Source: Ailanthus altissimus (taxonomy: Eukaryota > Streptophyta > Magnoliopsida > Sapindales > Simaroubaceae). From it: DNA of 64,000 nt. The notes below the pieces were generated by a model. It had not been told where the DNA came from and ran no database searches. It was given only the letters and a program-made list of their open reading frames with translations. The stretch is from contig OX327710.1 of NCBI GenBank assembly GCA_946807835.1, forward strand, positions 18,774,501 to 18,838,500. Direction: 5' to 3'. The stretch's first letter is position 1. Each line of letters opens with the position of its first letter. The position numbers and the translations under genes are program-made. Of the stretch, positions 50,961-62,934 are shown one piece after another.

Positions 50961-51940
50961 TTTTTAAAGCTTTTTTATGTCATATTTGTACTTTTATTTC
51001 ATGTCATTACGTTGTATATTTTCTTGCATTTTTAATATTTATTGGAAGATAGGAGAACTTTTATCATATAAAAATAGTATATAATAATTCAAAATATAAA
51101 AAATAATAAAATTAAAACAAATTATAAATAAAATAATAAATTATTGATGTTATATTTAGTAGTAAGTCAGAAATTCATCTAGTATTAATTATGAATCATA
51201 AGAACTAAATTGATATAACTATTAAGTTAAATCTACTTTAGAACATATATAAATATGAAGAAAAAAAAAGATGAGTACATGCTTGAGTTTTTGACAAAAC
51301 TCGCACAAAAAGATAGATTAAAAAAAAAGTAAATTGAAATTATTATGAAGAGTTTGTGAAGTGATATGAGTAATAATTATAATAACAAATTATGGAAATA
51401 TAAGAAAACTTATTGTCTAAAAAAATTCAAAATATAAGTTAATTTTATCCTATTAAATAAGAAATATAAACAAATATTCATGTTATTAAAATAATAAATA
51501 TAAATCCAAAAAATTAATTTTAAAAATAATAATAATTTTAGACAAAATATAAAATTTGAAATAACTTAAATAAATAAACACTAAAAATATTTTAATTATT
51601 TTTAATTTATATAATTTTTTTTTAGAAAGCTCGACTAGAGTACAGTTTAGCCAAACCCTTCCACTCAGTTTATTCTCTAGTTGATATGATCACAGATGAG
51701 CTTAGAAGTTGAAGATTTTATAAAATAATTCCATAAATAACATGGTGGAAGATGGTGGTCTATAAAAGACTTTCTCTTAATTTATGTGAAATTTTTTTTT
51801 AATTAAAATATTTAGATAGGATGAAAAATTTTACATATCAAACACCAAAAATTATTTCTTATTTTTACTCAAATTTAAGTGATAGCAAGTATAAAATGCA
51901 TTCAAATCTTCTGATCTCTCAAGATAATTATGTTGAGATA
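50961..51940. other. AT-rich DNA between the gag fragment and the LINE
   Basis: Very AT-rich sequence with no gene recognised. It may include more of the decayed Copia element, but nothing can be aligned by eye. Confidence 0.5.
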
Positions 51941-52380
51941 TTTTTTTTTGGTAAGTAAAGAATTGATATAAATGCTAAATCCAGCAGGTATTACAAAGAG
52001 AATAATTAAAGGAGAAAAATTAAGACATTGCAACTCCTTGAAGTCTAGATATATTTACCAACAAGTTGTAATGTGATCTATCTTTTGGTCATTGACAGCA
52101 CTTATATATCTAATCCAGACAACATCCTTAATATTTGATAGACATCGCTAGTAGAATGAGTTTTCTGTTAGAAGACAACCAAATTTTGCTATCTTCAAAT
52201 AAAATAGATTGTAGCACAGAACGATACTCTTCTGATCTTGCTGAGAATAGATTTGCCTTTAGATTTTCTACAAAAGAAGGAGATCACTCGTTGCCATCTG
52301 TCCGGACATTGATTGAATTGACACGCCCTAAGTACTTTGTGCCATATTTCACTACAAAAGCTGCATTAGAAAAATAAGTG

Positions 52381-52440
52381 TGAAATTGTCTCATTGTCAC
52401 TACCACAAATAGGGCAATCATCTGATGAAATAAGCCGTCA
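52381..52440 (-). pseudogene. LINE zf-RVT remnant
   Basis: The minus strand reads DDCPICGSDNETISHLFF, then a stop where a residue before Cys is expected, then a CSF..EIWHK-like stretch after a frame slip. The C-x2-C...HLFF pattern is that of the zinc-binding region downstream of LINE reverse transcriptases. Confidence 0.7.
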
Positions 52441-53399
52441 TTTTTTTAGTCTCTCCCTGGTAGATAATCTGTTCTTCCAAACCAACCAAGTAACAAAACT
52501 GTGTTTAGGAATATGTTGCGTTCCCTATATCAGTTTATACCATCCCACCTTAGCATCATTATTCTTAAGACACCTTCAAGTACTCACAATAGAAAACTTT
52601 GCATTAGAGTTTGCTGTCCATGAAATTCTATCATCTCTTTCAGTAATTAAATTTTTTTTGCAGAGATAATCCCATACCTGGGCAATGTACTCGTCCAAAG
52701 GATCAGGGAGGTTCTAATGACCATGCTGCCATAGATTGTTAACCTTAGCATCCCGTGGAATATCTTCATCAAAGATGTCAATGTGGGGAAATTTATTAAC
52801 TATTGATTCCCCACCTAGCCATGGATCTCACAAAAAATAGAAGGACTTGTCGCTACCCAAATCATATAAGAACAATTATTTTATCTGACTTCTCAATCCA
52901 AGGATTTTCCTCCATATCCACCTACAATCCATTGGATTTATGATACCCCAAAAACTTAGCCTTCGCAGTTTGTTATCAGTTACCCATTTTACCTATAAAG
53001 AGGATTTCACAACAACCAGCTCTTAGATATGCTTGGTAACTGCTGATAAATTCCACAAGCTTATACATTTAATGCCAAATCCTCATTATTTTTTACCTTT
53101 ACACACCTTATTCCAGCCCACTAATCCACTATTCCCCTGTTGGTTACTTCCATGTTATAAGAAATTACGACATTTATTTTCAATATCTTTGATGATTGAC
53201 TTAGGCAGGGTGGCATAGAACACCAGTAGACATGCATACTAATTATGACAGGTTTTATTAATTGCAACCGTCCCTCATAACTCAAATATTTCACAGTCTA
53301 GCTTGATATTCTAGCGGTGATCCTATTAATAAGCTGTTGACAGTGGTCTTTCTTCAGTTCACCTGAGATTAGGGGAATACCTAAGTATTTGATAGGCAG

Positions 53400-54560
53400 C
53401 ACACCTTGTTGGAACTGAGTAATCTGCAGAATTGTCTTATTGGTAGGCTGAGGAACATTCACAAAGAAAATGAAGCTCTTACTAGCATTAAGGTGTAACC
53501 TGAAACCTTTGAAAATTCATCAAGCACTTGTTTAAAGTGGCCCACTGACCTGTCATCGCCATGAGAGAACAAGAATAAGTCATCTGCAAACATCAAGTGA
53601 TTTAGCTTCAGCCTCTTACACCCTATGTGATATATAAACTAGTTCTGAGGAATCCAGCTTAGGCTCCTACTAAGGTATTCAATGGCCAACATAAAAAGAA
53701 GATGAGACATGGGATCCCCCTGCCTCAATCCTTTCTTCCTCGAGAAAAAATCCTATAATCTTCTATTTACCACAACTGAGTACATGCTTATTTTGACACA
53801 CTTCATAATAATATTGATAAAGTGATAAGGGAAGTTAAGCCCCATCAATACCTATTTCAGGAAATCCCAGGAGACCGAATCATAAGCCTTGCGAAGATAT
53901 ATCTTGAGTGCACATATTGGGCTACCACTATTACGATCATAACCCCTCACAAGTTAATATTCCAGTAAAACATTATTGGTTATCTTTCTATTAGGAATAA
54001 AAGCTCATTGACTAGGGTTGACTAAATAGCTCACCACATCCTTAGCCTGCAGGTAATTATTTTGGTGATATATTTGTATAGGACCGTACAACATGCAATT
54101 GGTCTATAGTCCCCCAAGCTATGAGGATTATGAATCTTAGGCACGAAAGTAATGACAATGGCATTTATGGAGTTATAGAACTAACCTGAAGAAAAGAAAT
54201 GTTGCACAGCTTCAGTAACTTTCGTTCCAAGAATGTGACAACATTTAAAAAAAAAAACTGTTATAATCATCAGGTCCTGGAGCTTTATCACCATTGGTGC
54301 TGAAAATAGAATTTTTGACTTCTTGGGCTATGACAGGAGCATTCAGCATGTCTATATCGTCTACCTTCAGTTTAGGGTCAGCATCTATGATTCTCTTTTG
54401 TATGGACGCCCTATAGGAAGTGTAGGTTCCTAACAAATCTTTGTAGTAACCGACTATGACGTCTTTCACAACCTTGGGATCTTCAGAATTTTTCCCATTT
54501 TAGATCTCAATCGAAATGATTCTATTTCGAGCTCTTCTTTACTTAATTGACTAATGAAAG
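53400..54560 (-). pseudogene. LINE reverse transcriptase remnant
   Basis: The N-terminal part contains EEVKNSIFS-like and GDKAPGPDDYNSFFF (about 54245-54330), a hallmark of plant LINE polymerases. Further on, LMFADDLFLFSHGDD (about 53560-53605) contains the catalytic (Y/F)ADD motif, still intact. Stops and frameshifts separate these blocks. Upstream, at 54602-54838, lies an intact stretch of 78 residues typical of the linker between endonuclease and polymerase. Confidence 0.85.
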
Positions 54561-54839
54561 TAGCTGGTGTTTGAATCCCCTATTTGAATCCATCTAATTC
54601 TTTATTTTTGTCTGATAATGCTTTCTTTAGTATAAATAAGTTTCCTTAAATGTTGATAAATGCCCATTTCCTCATTTTGAAGAATTTGGTTGAATGGATC
54701 ATGAATCAGATTATTTTGTAAGGAGGCCAACATCATTTTGTAATCTTCGATCTTTTGCTGGACATCAGAGAAAAAAACTTTGTTGAGCTCTTTTAGCTTG
54801 GGTTTTAATAACTTGAGTTTGAACCAGACCTGGGCCATT

Positions 54840-55672
54840 GGAGAGCCATAACAGTTATGTTGCCAAACTCGATCGACTAGGGAAAGAAACTCAGAGTGGG
54901 CACACCAAGCATTAAAGAACTTGAAAGGAACAATACCACTTTAGGATGCTCTAGAGATGGAGACCATAAAAGGAGAGTGATCTGAAATGCCCACTGGTAG
55001 AACTTCACACTCAGAAAACTCCAATGCATCCAACTAGTTTCCATTAACGAATGCCCAATCAATTTTCCTCCAAATTTATTGTCATCTTGTTTGATTATTG
55101 CACCAAGTATTGCGACAACCATGGTTTTTTAACTCGAATAACTCTAGTCTCGACATCCAATTTTTAAACTATTTCACCATGTTATCATTTACCCATTAAC
55201 CACAAATTCTATCATTGTTGCTAAGGACGTTGTTGAAGTCCCCTTGGATTAACCAAGGTGTAGTTTGAGAGTCAAGTTATCACTAAGATCCTTCCACAGG
55301 CTCTCTCTCTCAATAGTGGTAGAGGCACCATAAACAAGCGTCCAGTAAAACACAATGCCATCAATAAGAACTCTACTATGTATGAATTACTGGTGCTTTT
55401 GTAAGATCGTGACATTACATCTAGCGGGATTAAAGATAATCCAAATTCTTTCCATATCTAGACACTCTGAATTATTTTCTAGCTTTCAATCTCGTAATGC
55501 TAATTTCTTCCAAATGGTATCTAGATTAAATAGTTTAACTTTTATTTCTAACAATTCCAAAATACATAATCGACAAGATTTAATCAGAAACCTTACATCT
55601 GATTATTTACAGGGGTCATGGAGACCCCGAATATTTCAGCTTGAGATCATTGTCTCCTATTTGGGGATTTAG
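54840..55672 (-). pseudogene. LINE endonuclease remnant
   Basis: Reading backwards from 55672 the strand gives MISS, a stop in place of the usual Trp, then NIRGLHDP, followed by SDVRFLIKSCRLCILELLEIKV-like sequence in pieces. This is the N-terminus of an exonuclease-endonuclease-phosphatase domain (W-N-x-R-G...E-T/I-K). The stop replaces Trp by one base change (TGG to TGA). The rest, down to about 54877, keeps fragments such as FGGKLIGHSLMETSWMHWS. Confidence 0.7.
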
Positions 55673-57193
55673 AGCTCCTTGTGGCACGTCGACCGTTTCC
55701 TATAATTCCCACATCATACGTTAGAGTAATAGTCTTCCTTAAGTTGAATCTGTTCACTACCTGAAATACCTCTGATCTCCCGCTACCTGACACTTGTTTC
55801 ATTGCCTTATCTGTAGGGGCATTCTCCTTATTGCCTTCTAGAGTCTGTGTATCCATTTCTGCTTTGACTGTATTTAGATTTTTTTGTTCCTGCTTTTTAA
55901 GGTGAATAATAGGTGCTTCAATTCTGCCTTGATTATTCTAATCTATCTCTTTTGCTTTCCACACTTGTTTTATTCATGTCTTACAATCTTTCTCATCATG
56001 ACCAACTCGTTTACATTTGGGGCAGATAGTAGGCTTCCACTCATAAGTCACCTCCTGCATAACCATATTACCTTCTTCATCCTCTAAGGTAATCATGGAA
56101 GGAAAATCGCCCTCCACATCTATTTCCACCAGGACTCTCGCAAATGCCAGCCTTGTTCTATTCAAAGTACATTGATCATAGAATTTAGGGGATCCCAAAG
56201 AGCTAGCAATATGACTCAAAAGTAAGGGGCTCCAAAATTTCCACGGTAGTATTAGGAATTGCACCCAAATAGGCAGAGTTCTAATACTGACTACATTTAT
56301 AACCATTATGGATTTCCAAGCTTTGAGAATCAAAGGGCGTTTATTAAAGGTCAGTGGTCCATCCTCAAGTGCTTTCTGTTGCCCAAATTCATTCTCAAAG
56401 TTAAACAGAAACAACTCATCTTTAATGGAGTGAACCGAAACTAAGCCAAATTGCTTTCAACGATACAAAACAAAGGCTTGGAGTGGTTGAAATTTAAGAA
56501 ATAATCTATACACACAACCAATTAACGCATGTTGCCACCTTTTCTATTCTTCTTTAAGTTCATTACAATTGAATTTAATAATTTTCTTATCATTCGAAAT
56601 GGTCGGGGGGACAAATTATAGTTCACTTTCATTACTTTGAATTCGGTTGTCAGTAAGTAAGGACACCCACGGCCTGTTGGAATGCACGACCTTGCTGCCA
56701 AAATGATCTGTCACTGTAGCAGACGCCGCCACTGGCGGCGCACTGGTGCCCAGCCCGCAACCAGCGGAAGCCGAAGCCAAGTTATTGTATTCGTCGGCTA
56801 TTGCAACGGGAGGTTTGTTTCCAAAACGGTCAGGCGCTGTTTCATCCGTAGCCACTGGAGGAGCACTGTCGGCCTGCCCAAATCCTACAGAAGCTGGAGG
56901 CAAGGTGGCTAAGTTTGTCGCAGCACGATAGCCTTTCGCGAGTGTCAGAGAGGAGCTTGTGAAAGCTACACATGCAGGGGAGCCAGCAGCCTTCATTCCA
57001 GCGCCCGGAGAGACAACAGGAAGCACGGTCGGCATCGCGGCCAAATCTGCATGAGCTTCTCTAGACCAGGAAGATGCATTTGCAGTAGTTCCAGCACCCA
57101 GAGAGACAACAGGTAGCACAGTCGGCAGCACGACCAAGTCTGCGTGAGCTTCTCCAGACTAGGAAGATGCATTTGCAGCAATCGGAGGATCAA
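55647..57193 (-). pseudogene. LINE ORF1-like gag with DUF4283 and zinc knuckle
   Basis: The stretch 55974-56414 (146 residues) has the DUF4283-type fold seen in plant LINE ORF1 (FNFENEFGQQKALEDGPLTF, LPIWVQFLILPW) and a C-x2-C-x4-H-x4-C zinc knuckle, CPKCKRVGHDEKDC, at its end. Upstream at 56616-57137 is an Ala/Pro/Val-rich N-terminal region made of internal repeats. Downstream at 55647-55856 a charged linker continues. The pieces lie in different frames, so it no longer makes a full protein. Confidence 0.75.
56996..57178 (-). repeat. 90-base tandem repeat in the LINE ORF1 N-terminal region
   Basis: Two units, 56996-57085 and 57089-57178, share GAGAGACAACAGG, GTCGGCA, GAGCTTCTC and AGGAAGATGCATTTGCAG with few changes. 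The second unit has an extra stop-type change (CTAGG). A second, weaker repeat pair lies at about 56704-56762 and 56828-56885. Confidence 0.8.
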
Positions 57194-57599
57194 CCGCGTC
57201 GATCACCAGAGACTGTCCCGACAAGGATGGATCGGCAGCAGTTTAGTTGCAGCTAGCAACCTCTATCACGCCAAGTTAAGACGCAACAGGAAAGGAACTC
57301 ACAAGGCGACAGCGAGTGGTCGAAGCGTTTTGCGTGATTTTTTTCTCCTCATAAGAAACGGCGTAGGTTAATTACCATGCACCGAGAGAAAAAAACCTAG
57401 TATGCCACGTCACATACTTGAGAAATTTATGCCATTATTCTTTTACTAGATATTATTTTATTTTTTCTTCAATATTGTGGTCATTTTATTTTATTTTTTA
57501 ATGCAACCATTTTCCTAGGTCTAACTATCGATATTGACTATTTTGAATAAAGAAGTTTAAATTTTCTGCATTTGAGTCCCAATCTATCTACTATTGAAA

Positions 57600-57698
57600 A
57601 TGTTGGCTGTCGTTTTAATTCTGTCCCTTGTTTTAGCACAAACAGCTCTCGCACAAAATATCACAAATCAGCCCAAAGTAGGGCAGAAACAAAACTAA
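57600..57698 (+). other. Short open frame with a signal-peptide-like start
   Basis: A frame of 32 residues starts MLAVVLILSLVLAQTALAQN and ends after KVGQKQN. The hydrophobic core followed by A-x-A would be a good secretion signal with cleavage after ALA. No homologue is recognised and no promoter is evident. It could be the remnant of a first exon or pure chance in AT-rich DNA. Confidence 0.25.
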
Positions 57699-58005
57699 AA
57701 TGCAACAAAAAAACAGAAGTCGTGTAGAATCATTTATTAGTATTTTCATATGTTCTTATTTTCTTTCCATATTTCTTTTATATAAGATATGATTAAGAAA
57801 TAAAAGGCAATCAAATTGCTCGGACGAAATAGAAATCCAAAATTTTTTATATGACACAATTTGAAATATTTTAGCAGTTGAACCAATTAATAAGTAGACC
57901 TATGATCATCCGAATTTCAATACCAATGGCAGAACCTCATGAGTGATAGGAGTGAATATGTATAATTTCCCAATAACTGAAGGAAAAATTTTCTTTAAAA
58001 AAAAA

Positions 58006-59890
58006 TCAGAATTTCTTGCAAACATAAACCAAAAAATTGTACAAAAGAGTTAGAATTACAGCAACTATAGCTTGTTGGCCAAGTGAAATCGTTTTTCCCT
58101 TTTCTGAATTGTACCTGCTGCTGTTGCTGCTGCTGGTGATGCTTGGAGGAGAATGAAGAAATGCCATTGAAATACATTCTTTTTTCTCTGCTTTAAAAAT
58201 TGGCCTTCCTATCACATGCTTGAATTGCCCACCACTAAATGCCTACTCAAAACAAATAAATAAATAAATCAATCAATGATTTTGATAATGGATTCAAACA
58301 AGAGCTATATAATTTTCTCCATTAAGTTGGCAAGAATTTGCTCTGATATGATTAGATCATCTCCTCACAGCTGTCGAATACATAATGCAAAAAGCCTAGT
58401 GATAGTATCAAAGTATTGAAATAGATTCAAATCAAGATTTTTCTTTTGGTGGCAATGCATGGTGGGGTTTTTGCAATGAGTATAAGATTCTTCTTACAGT
58501 TGTAAAGAACAAAAGATCATTGTTGTACTATAATGCTTACGCAGAATCATTTTGTCTTATGAAGAGTTGGCAGGCTGCTTGTGCTTTTTGTCACCAAGAA
58601 CCAACATAAAGACTAGCATCAAATTGTTAATATTGCCCTAACTGGAGGCCTCGGCACCATATAATTATAGTGTATTTACTGATTCTTAACATAAGAATGA
58701 TTGTAATGGAACAACAAACTGAAGTACCTGGATTTGATCTCCTGCTGTTATTACAATGGCATCTTTATCTGGGCAAAATGAGACCCAACCTTTCTTGGAG
58801 TAAACATGAAACTCAGAAGCCCCATCACAAATATGCATACACAATGCATGTGAAAAATCAACTCCTCTTATCAGCATTCTGATCACATCATATCTGAGAG
58901 AGCTCGAATCCGCTGGAATACATCGGCAATGCTTGTAGAGATAACAAACAGGACCAACATTTTCTTGCTCATGGAATACATCATTTCCATTCATTGATTT
59001 TCTCAGTGAATTTTTCTTTAGTACTAGCAGAATTTTCTCAGACAACTTTTCCATATCTGACATAAGGGTTTCCATTTTCTCACTGCACCATTACAAAGAT
59101 GATTGGTATTAGACATAGTGGCAGAAATTGTTAAACAGCTGTAAAGTAACTTCACTAATCTTTATGACTAAGCTTAAAGAATTGTTTCTGCAACATTCCT
59201 GAAGCACAAGCATTAAAGATATTGAAAACACATGTATCTTTAAATGATGATTGATGAAATTGAAATCTAACATTAACATCAAATAAATTCATAATGAATC
59301 ATTTATTCAATTACTGACTAAAAATTAAATAAATATGTTCAAGAATAGGCAGTATTTTACCTGAATTTTGAATATCCTCGAGGCCAAATTCCCTCCATTT
59401 CCAGCTTCAAACTTTCAACTCTACACCATACAAATTCTTCACTCAACTCACCCTCCTCCTCCCCGTGAACTTCCTCAAATCCGTAAGGCTTTTCCGGTGA
59501 CCTGGTCACTGCCGCCCGTTTTTCGGATGACACCCGGAAAACTTCGGCAGCCGCGGCCAAAGCAGATTGAATAAATTCACTTGGAATTCCATAATTCACT
59601 AGCTGAAAACAGCCAATTGTGGCTATAGAATCCAAAATCTTGGAAACAGGATCACTTTCTAGGGACTTCAATGATTGGAAATCAATTGTTGGAGGATTTT
59701 CAATAAACTTTTGTCTGGGGAACACCTTATCAGGTAAAATTAAATCCGGTACCCGCAGTGAGTGCTCAAGAAATTCAGTGAGCACATCATCATTAGTGAC
59801 ACAAGAGCGGCGGCCGGTGGCGATCGGCGATGGCGGTGGGGCACGGAAGTCGAGGGGATTTTCAGGCATGGATTCAGGTGAAGCTGCCAT
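58006..59890 (-). CDS. 2OG-Fe(II) oxygenase-like protein with C-terminal membrane anchor
   Basis: Three exons, 59361-59890, 58728-59082 and 58006-58242, join in frame to 373 residues. The N-terminal part matches the DIOX_N domain of plant 2-oxoglutarate dioxygenases (PTIDFQSLKSL, IGCFQLVNYGIPSEF at about 70-115). The second half follows the oxygenase barrel (SEFHVYSKKGWVSF, DAIVITAGDQIQ, then SGGQFKHVIGRPIF). The usual metal-binding H-x-D is absent, the distal His position (normally V-x-H-R) is Gly in VIGR, and the R-x-S that binds 2-oxoglutarate reads CIS. A Ser-rich stretch is followed by a hydrophobic helix (AIVAVILTLLYNFLVYV) and the end CKKF, suggesting a tail-anchored membrane protein. 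I chose the ATG at 59890 (MAASPESMPENP); an in-frame ATG at 59977 would add 29 residues. Canonical enzymes are about 350 residues, soluble and catalytic, so this one is probably a non-enzymatic or altered relative. Confidence 0.88.
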
Positions 59891-62246
59891 TGAAATTGTC
59901 ACACAATATAAAAAGAGTGACGCTAAATTCTTGTTAATTAATTTGACAACTGTTAAGTGTCTTGTGCTGTTGTGCATATGAATTCTGCGTTTCTTTTTGA
60001 TATTGTTAAATCAAAAGTGAATAGAGAAATAATGATAGCTTGCCATTAACACGTCTTCGTTTGGAGAATCATCACAACATTGTTTGCTTTTTGGTACAAC
60101 TTTTACTTTTATTCATCATCTTTTTGATAGCTAGCCTGGCCTGGCTGACAAGGGCCCTGGGGTCACATTTTTTACTCTAAATAATAGTTACACATGCACA
60201 CACAAAAGAGCTTAACGATGCTTGTCTCAGCAGCAAAGGAGCATAATGATGCTTGTCTCAACAGTAAAGTTTATACAACTCTTAATTTAAGTTAAGAGTT
60301 TAAAATTTTAGCAGAGTTTAAAGAACTTTTTTATTTCTCCTCCGTTATTAATTATTGATAGTTGTAGTTATTGCAATTCTTTGTTGTAAGTTGTAAATAT
60401 TGGCATTATTGTAATTTTTTGAAATTTAAAATTTGTAATGTAATACTTGTATTAAAAAAAAAAGCTTAACAATAATTTTTTTTTGTAACCTAACATATCA
60501 CACTTATAAAAAAAAATTTAACGTTAAGTTATAACAATGTACTATTCTATGTTATGAATCAGATGTTTCAGTAAAATTGCAGGAATTCTATATGCCAACT
60601 TCTTGTGATTATACTTCTATGGTATCAATGGAACACCGAGAAGAAAAATGATGATAAATTGGTTGATGATTTGGATCGTATGAGTTAATGTTGCATCATA
60701 TGCAGGGTGCTTGAGAGTTATGGGCTCCAACTTGGGCCACATTGTCTCAGTTTTATGAAGTTAAGCTTGAGCCAAGCAATGATTATTCTTGAGCCCACCA
60801 TGGCATAAAACAAATCCCAATTTGTCAAAATGGAGTAAGTGATCACCCATGCGAAGATATAAGAGATCAAAATAGAATGGAGATGCATGTGTTTAAATGG
60901 TCTAATTGATAAAAGACTTATTACTAAAATGGAGGTCTCAAATTCGATTCATTCTTTCTATAGTTAAAAAAAAAAAAAATTTTAATGAGATTGCATTAAA
61001 AGTATATAATGTTTTGGGTTTAGGCAAAAGATAGTTTGATCGGCTTTGTCACCCAAAATTGAACTTGGGCCAAATTTGCATGAAGTTATTAAGGGCTCGA
61101 GACTGTTTCTCAGTTGTTCTAAAGAATAAAAGTTGAAAAGGGGTACTTGTAATGACATATTTTTTTAAACGTATGCCAAAAAATTTCCTAGCCTATTGTT
61201 GAAAACAAAAATTATCTGAAATATATTACCAATCTATTTAGGATTCACATTAACAGAAAATATAAATTACAATGAATTTTTTTTTGAACACTTACATTAA
61301 AGAGGTCATACATTACTTATATATTTACACATGCTTGAACTTACACCTCTACAATAAAAGGACAGGAGAGATATGTACAATCTTTACAATAGCAATGAAT
61401 TAAAGTTGAAAGGAAAAGTATATGGGTCAAGTCAACTTCTTTACTTGTTTTCTTTCGTTTGATGGTTGATTGAGTTAATTTAGCCCATTTAGCAAAGCAC
61501 TGAGCCTGTGCCTGGGATTAAGGGCATTGGTGTTACTTTGCCGAAGGAAGCCTTGGGTCAAAAGATATAAGCCAAAATTTCCAATGTTTGGGCAAAATTT
61601 CGGTTTTAGCGTCAAAAGTAGTAGTTCCGAATTACGATGCATGGGCACAAAACAAAATCAATTTCAATTTTTTTTTTTGAAAATTTCTCATCTAAGCGAA
61701 GAAAATAAAATCCTATACAAAGTAATCTCAACATTTGGAGGATCAACTTTCGCAATTCTAAATGCCAAGTGAGCGAATCCATGCTTCTTTCCTAATAATA
61801 AATTTTTATCATACATGGGATATGCCTAAATGTTTACGGCAAAAATTGGATAGAGATGAATTATGATGATGATGACACGACGACGACTATTATAAGTCAT
61901 TAATTTAACATAATAAAATTAAAGTTTAATATTAATGTCAACTCATTAACTTAAAATTTGTGTCAAAATTTTAAGTTAAAAATTGGTACTCTTTATATGT
62001 ATATAAAATAAATTTATTAATTTTTTTTTATCACATATTCATTAGAAGAGAGATTACTGATGGAAAATTTATGTGGTGGATTTATTTGTATACTAACCAA
62101 AACAAAAACAAATCATAAAATCTTAAAATATTTAGGATTTGTTCCAATTTTTATTAATTTAATTAAAGAATTATAAGTGGAAACTGCGAATCACGTTACT
62201 CGTATGTTCATTTGATAAAATTCTAACATATGTGCATTGAATTTTA
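59891..62246. other. Intergenic region upstream of the oxygenase-like gene
   Basis: It contains the oxygenase promoter on the right of the gene, though no TATA box is obvious, and AT-rich DNA. A small direct repeat (TGATGCTTGTCTCA-type, about 60195-60268) is present. No gene was recognised. Confidence 0.5.
60195..60268 (+). repeat. Short tandem duplication
   Basis: AACGATGCTTGTCTCAGCAG is followed at once by AATGATGCTTGTCTCAACAG after a short AAAGGAGCAT spacer. It is two copies of a unit of about 35 bases with a few changes. Confidence 0.7.
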
Positions 62247-62919
62247 TGTTGGGAAAAATCACAAAATACTACACAGCGGAAATAATTCTTTCTCCCACGT
62301 TGTGTTATTAAAATGAGCAATATATCACCAATGTAAGCACAACAATATTATCATAAACATTAACCATCAATCAATCACAATGAACACCAAATTTTTACGT
62401 AGAAAACTCAATTCGAAAAAAACTACGGGACCGTAGTCCGATATCAACACTTCCACTATGCAATAATAATGGGATTATAACAATGTTCTCTCTAGAATCA
62501 CTACTAAAGGCTCACCACAACATCAAGAACATTAATCTTGACTCAACAACAATAAATCTAACAAATTTTCCTTAAATGTAAATTTGCTAGATAATACTAA
62601 ATCAGAGGCTAAATCGAAAATCAAATCCGATAGAATTGTAGAGCAAGATGTTGAAAACTCACCTTCAAAATTTGAACAAAATCGGAGCTCAAATTGACAT
62701 CCAATCATCAAAGAAAAAATTAAAACCCTAAGTTTTATTTTTCTCTTTCTCTTTCGTTCTTCTCTGTTTTCTACTTCTGCTTACTGGAAATGGCTTCTCG
62801 GCCAAAATCAACAAAACCCAAAATAGTATACTGTGTACTTATGGTAATTTTCAGTCAGCTCCCTTCATGACTAATTACATAGAAGCCCCTGGACCCACAT
62901 GATGTGGATCCCACTAACA
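62247..62919 (-). repeat. 3' LTR of a Copia retrotransposon
   Basis: On the minus strand the LTR starts TGTTAGTGGGATCC right after the polypurine tract (GGAGGGGGAGAT, 62921-62932) and ends ATTTTTCCCAACA at 62247. TGTT at one end and AACA at the other give the expected terminal inverted dinucleotide repeats. Length is 673 bases. The base flank TTTTA (62242-62246) would be the target duplication; its partner lies beyond the window. Confidence 0.8.
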
Positions 62920-62934
62920 AATCTCCCCCTCCAC

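Larger units (their letters stand above)
51941..57400 (-). mobile_element. Decayed, nearly full-length LINE (non-LTR retrotransposon)
   Basis: Read on the minus strand, the element runs from an ORF1-like part (57.2-56.0 kb) through an endonuclease (55.67 kb), a reverse transcriptase (54.5-53.4 kb) and a zf-RVT region (about 52.4 kb) to a poly(A) tail seen as T9 at 51941-51949. This is the order of plant L1-type elements. All parts have stops and frameshifts, so it is dead. The 3' end is sharp. The 5' end near 57.4 kb is approximate, and I could not find a target duplication. Confidence 0.85.

Noticed and set aside
52135..52669. Plus-strand open frames of 80 and 91 residues
   Set aside because: They are antisense to the 3' part of the decayed LINE.
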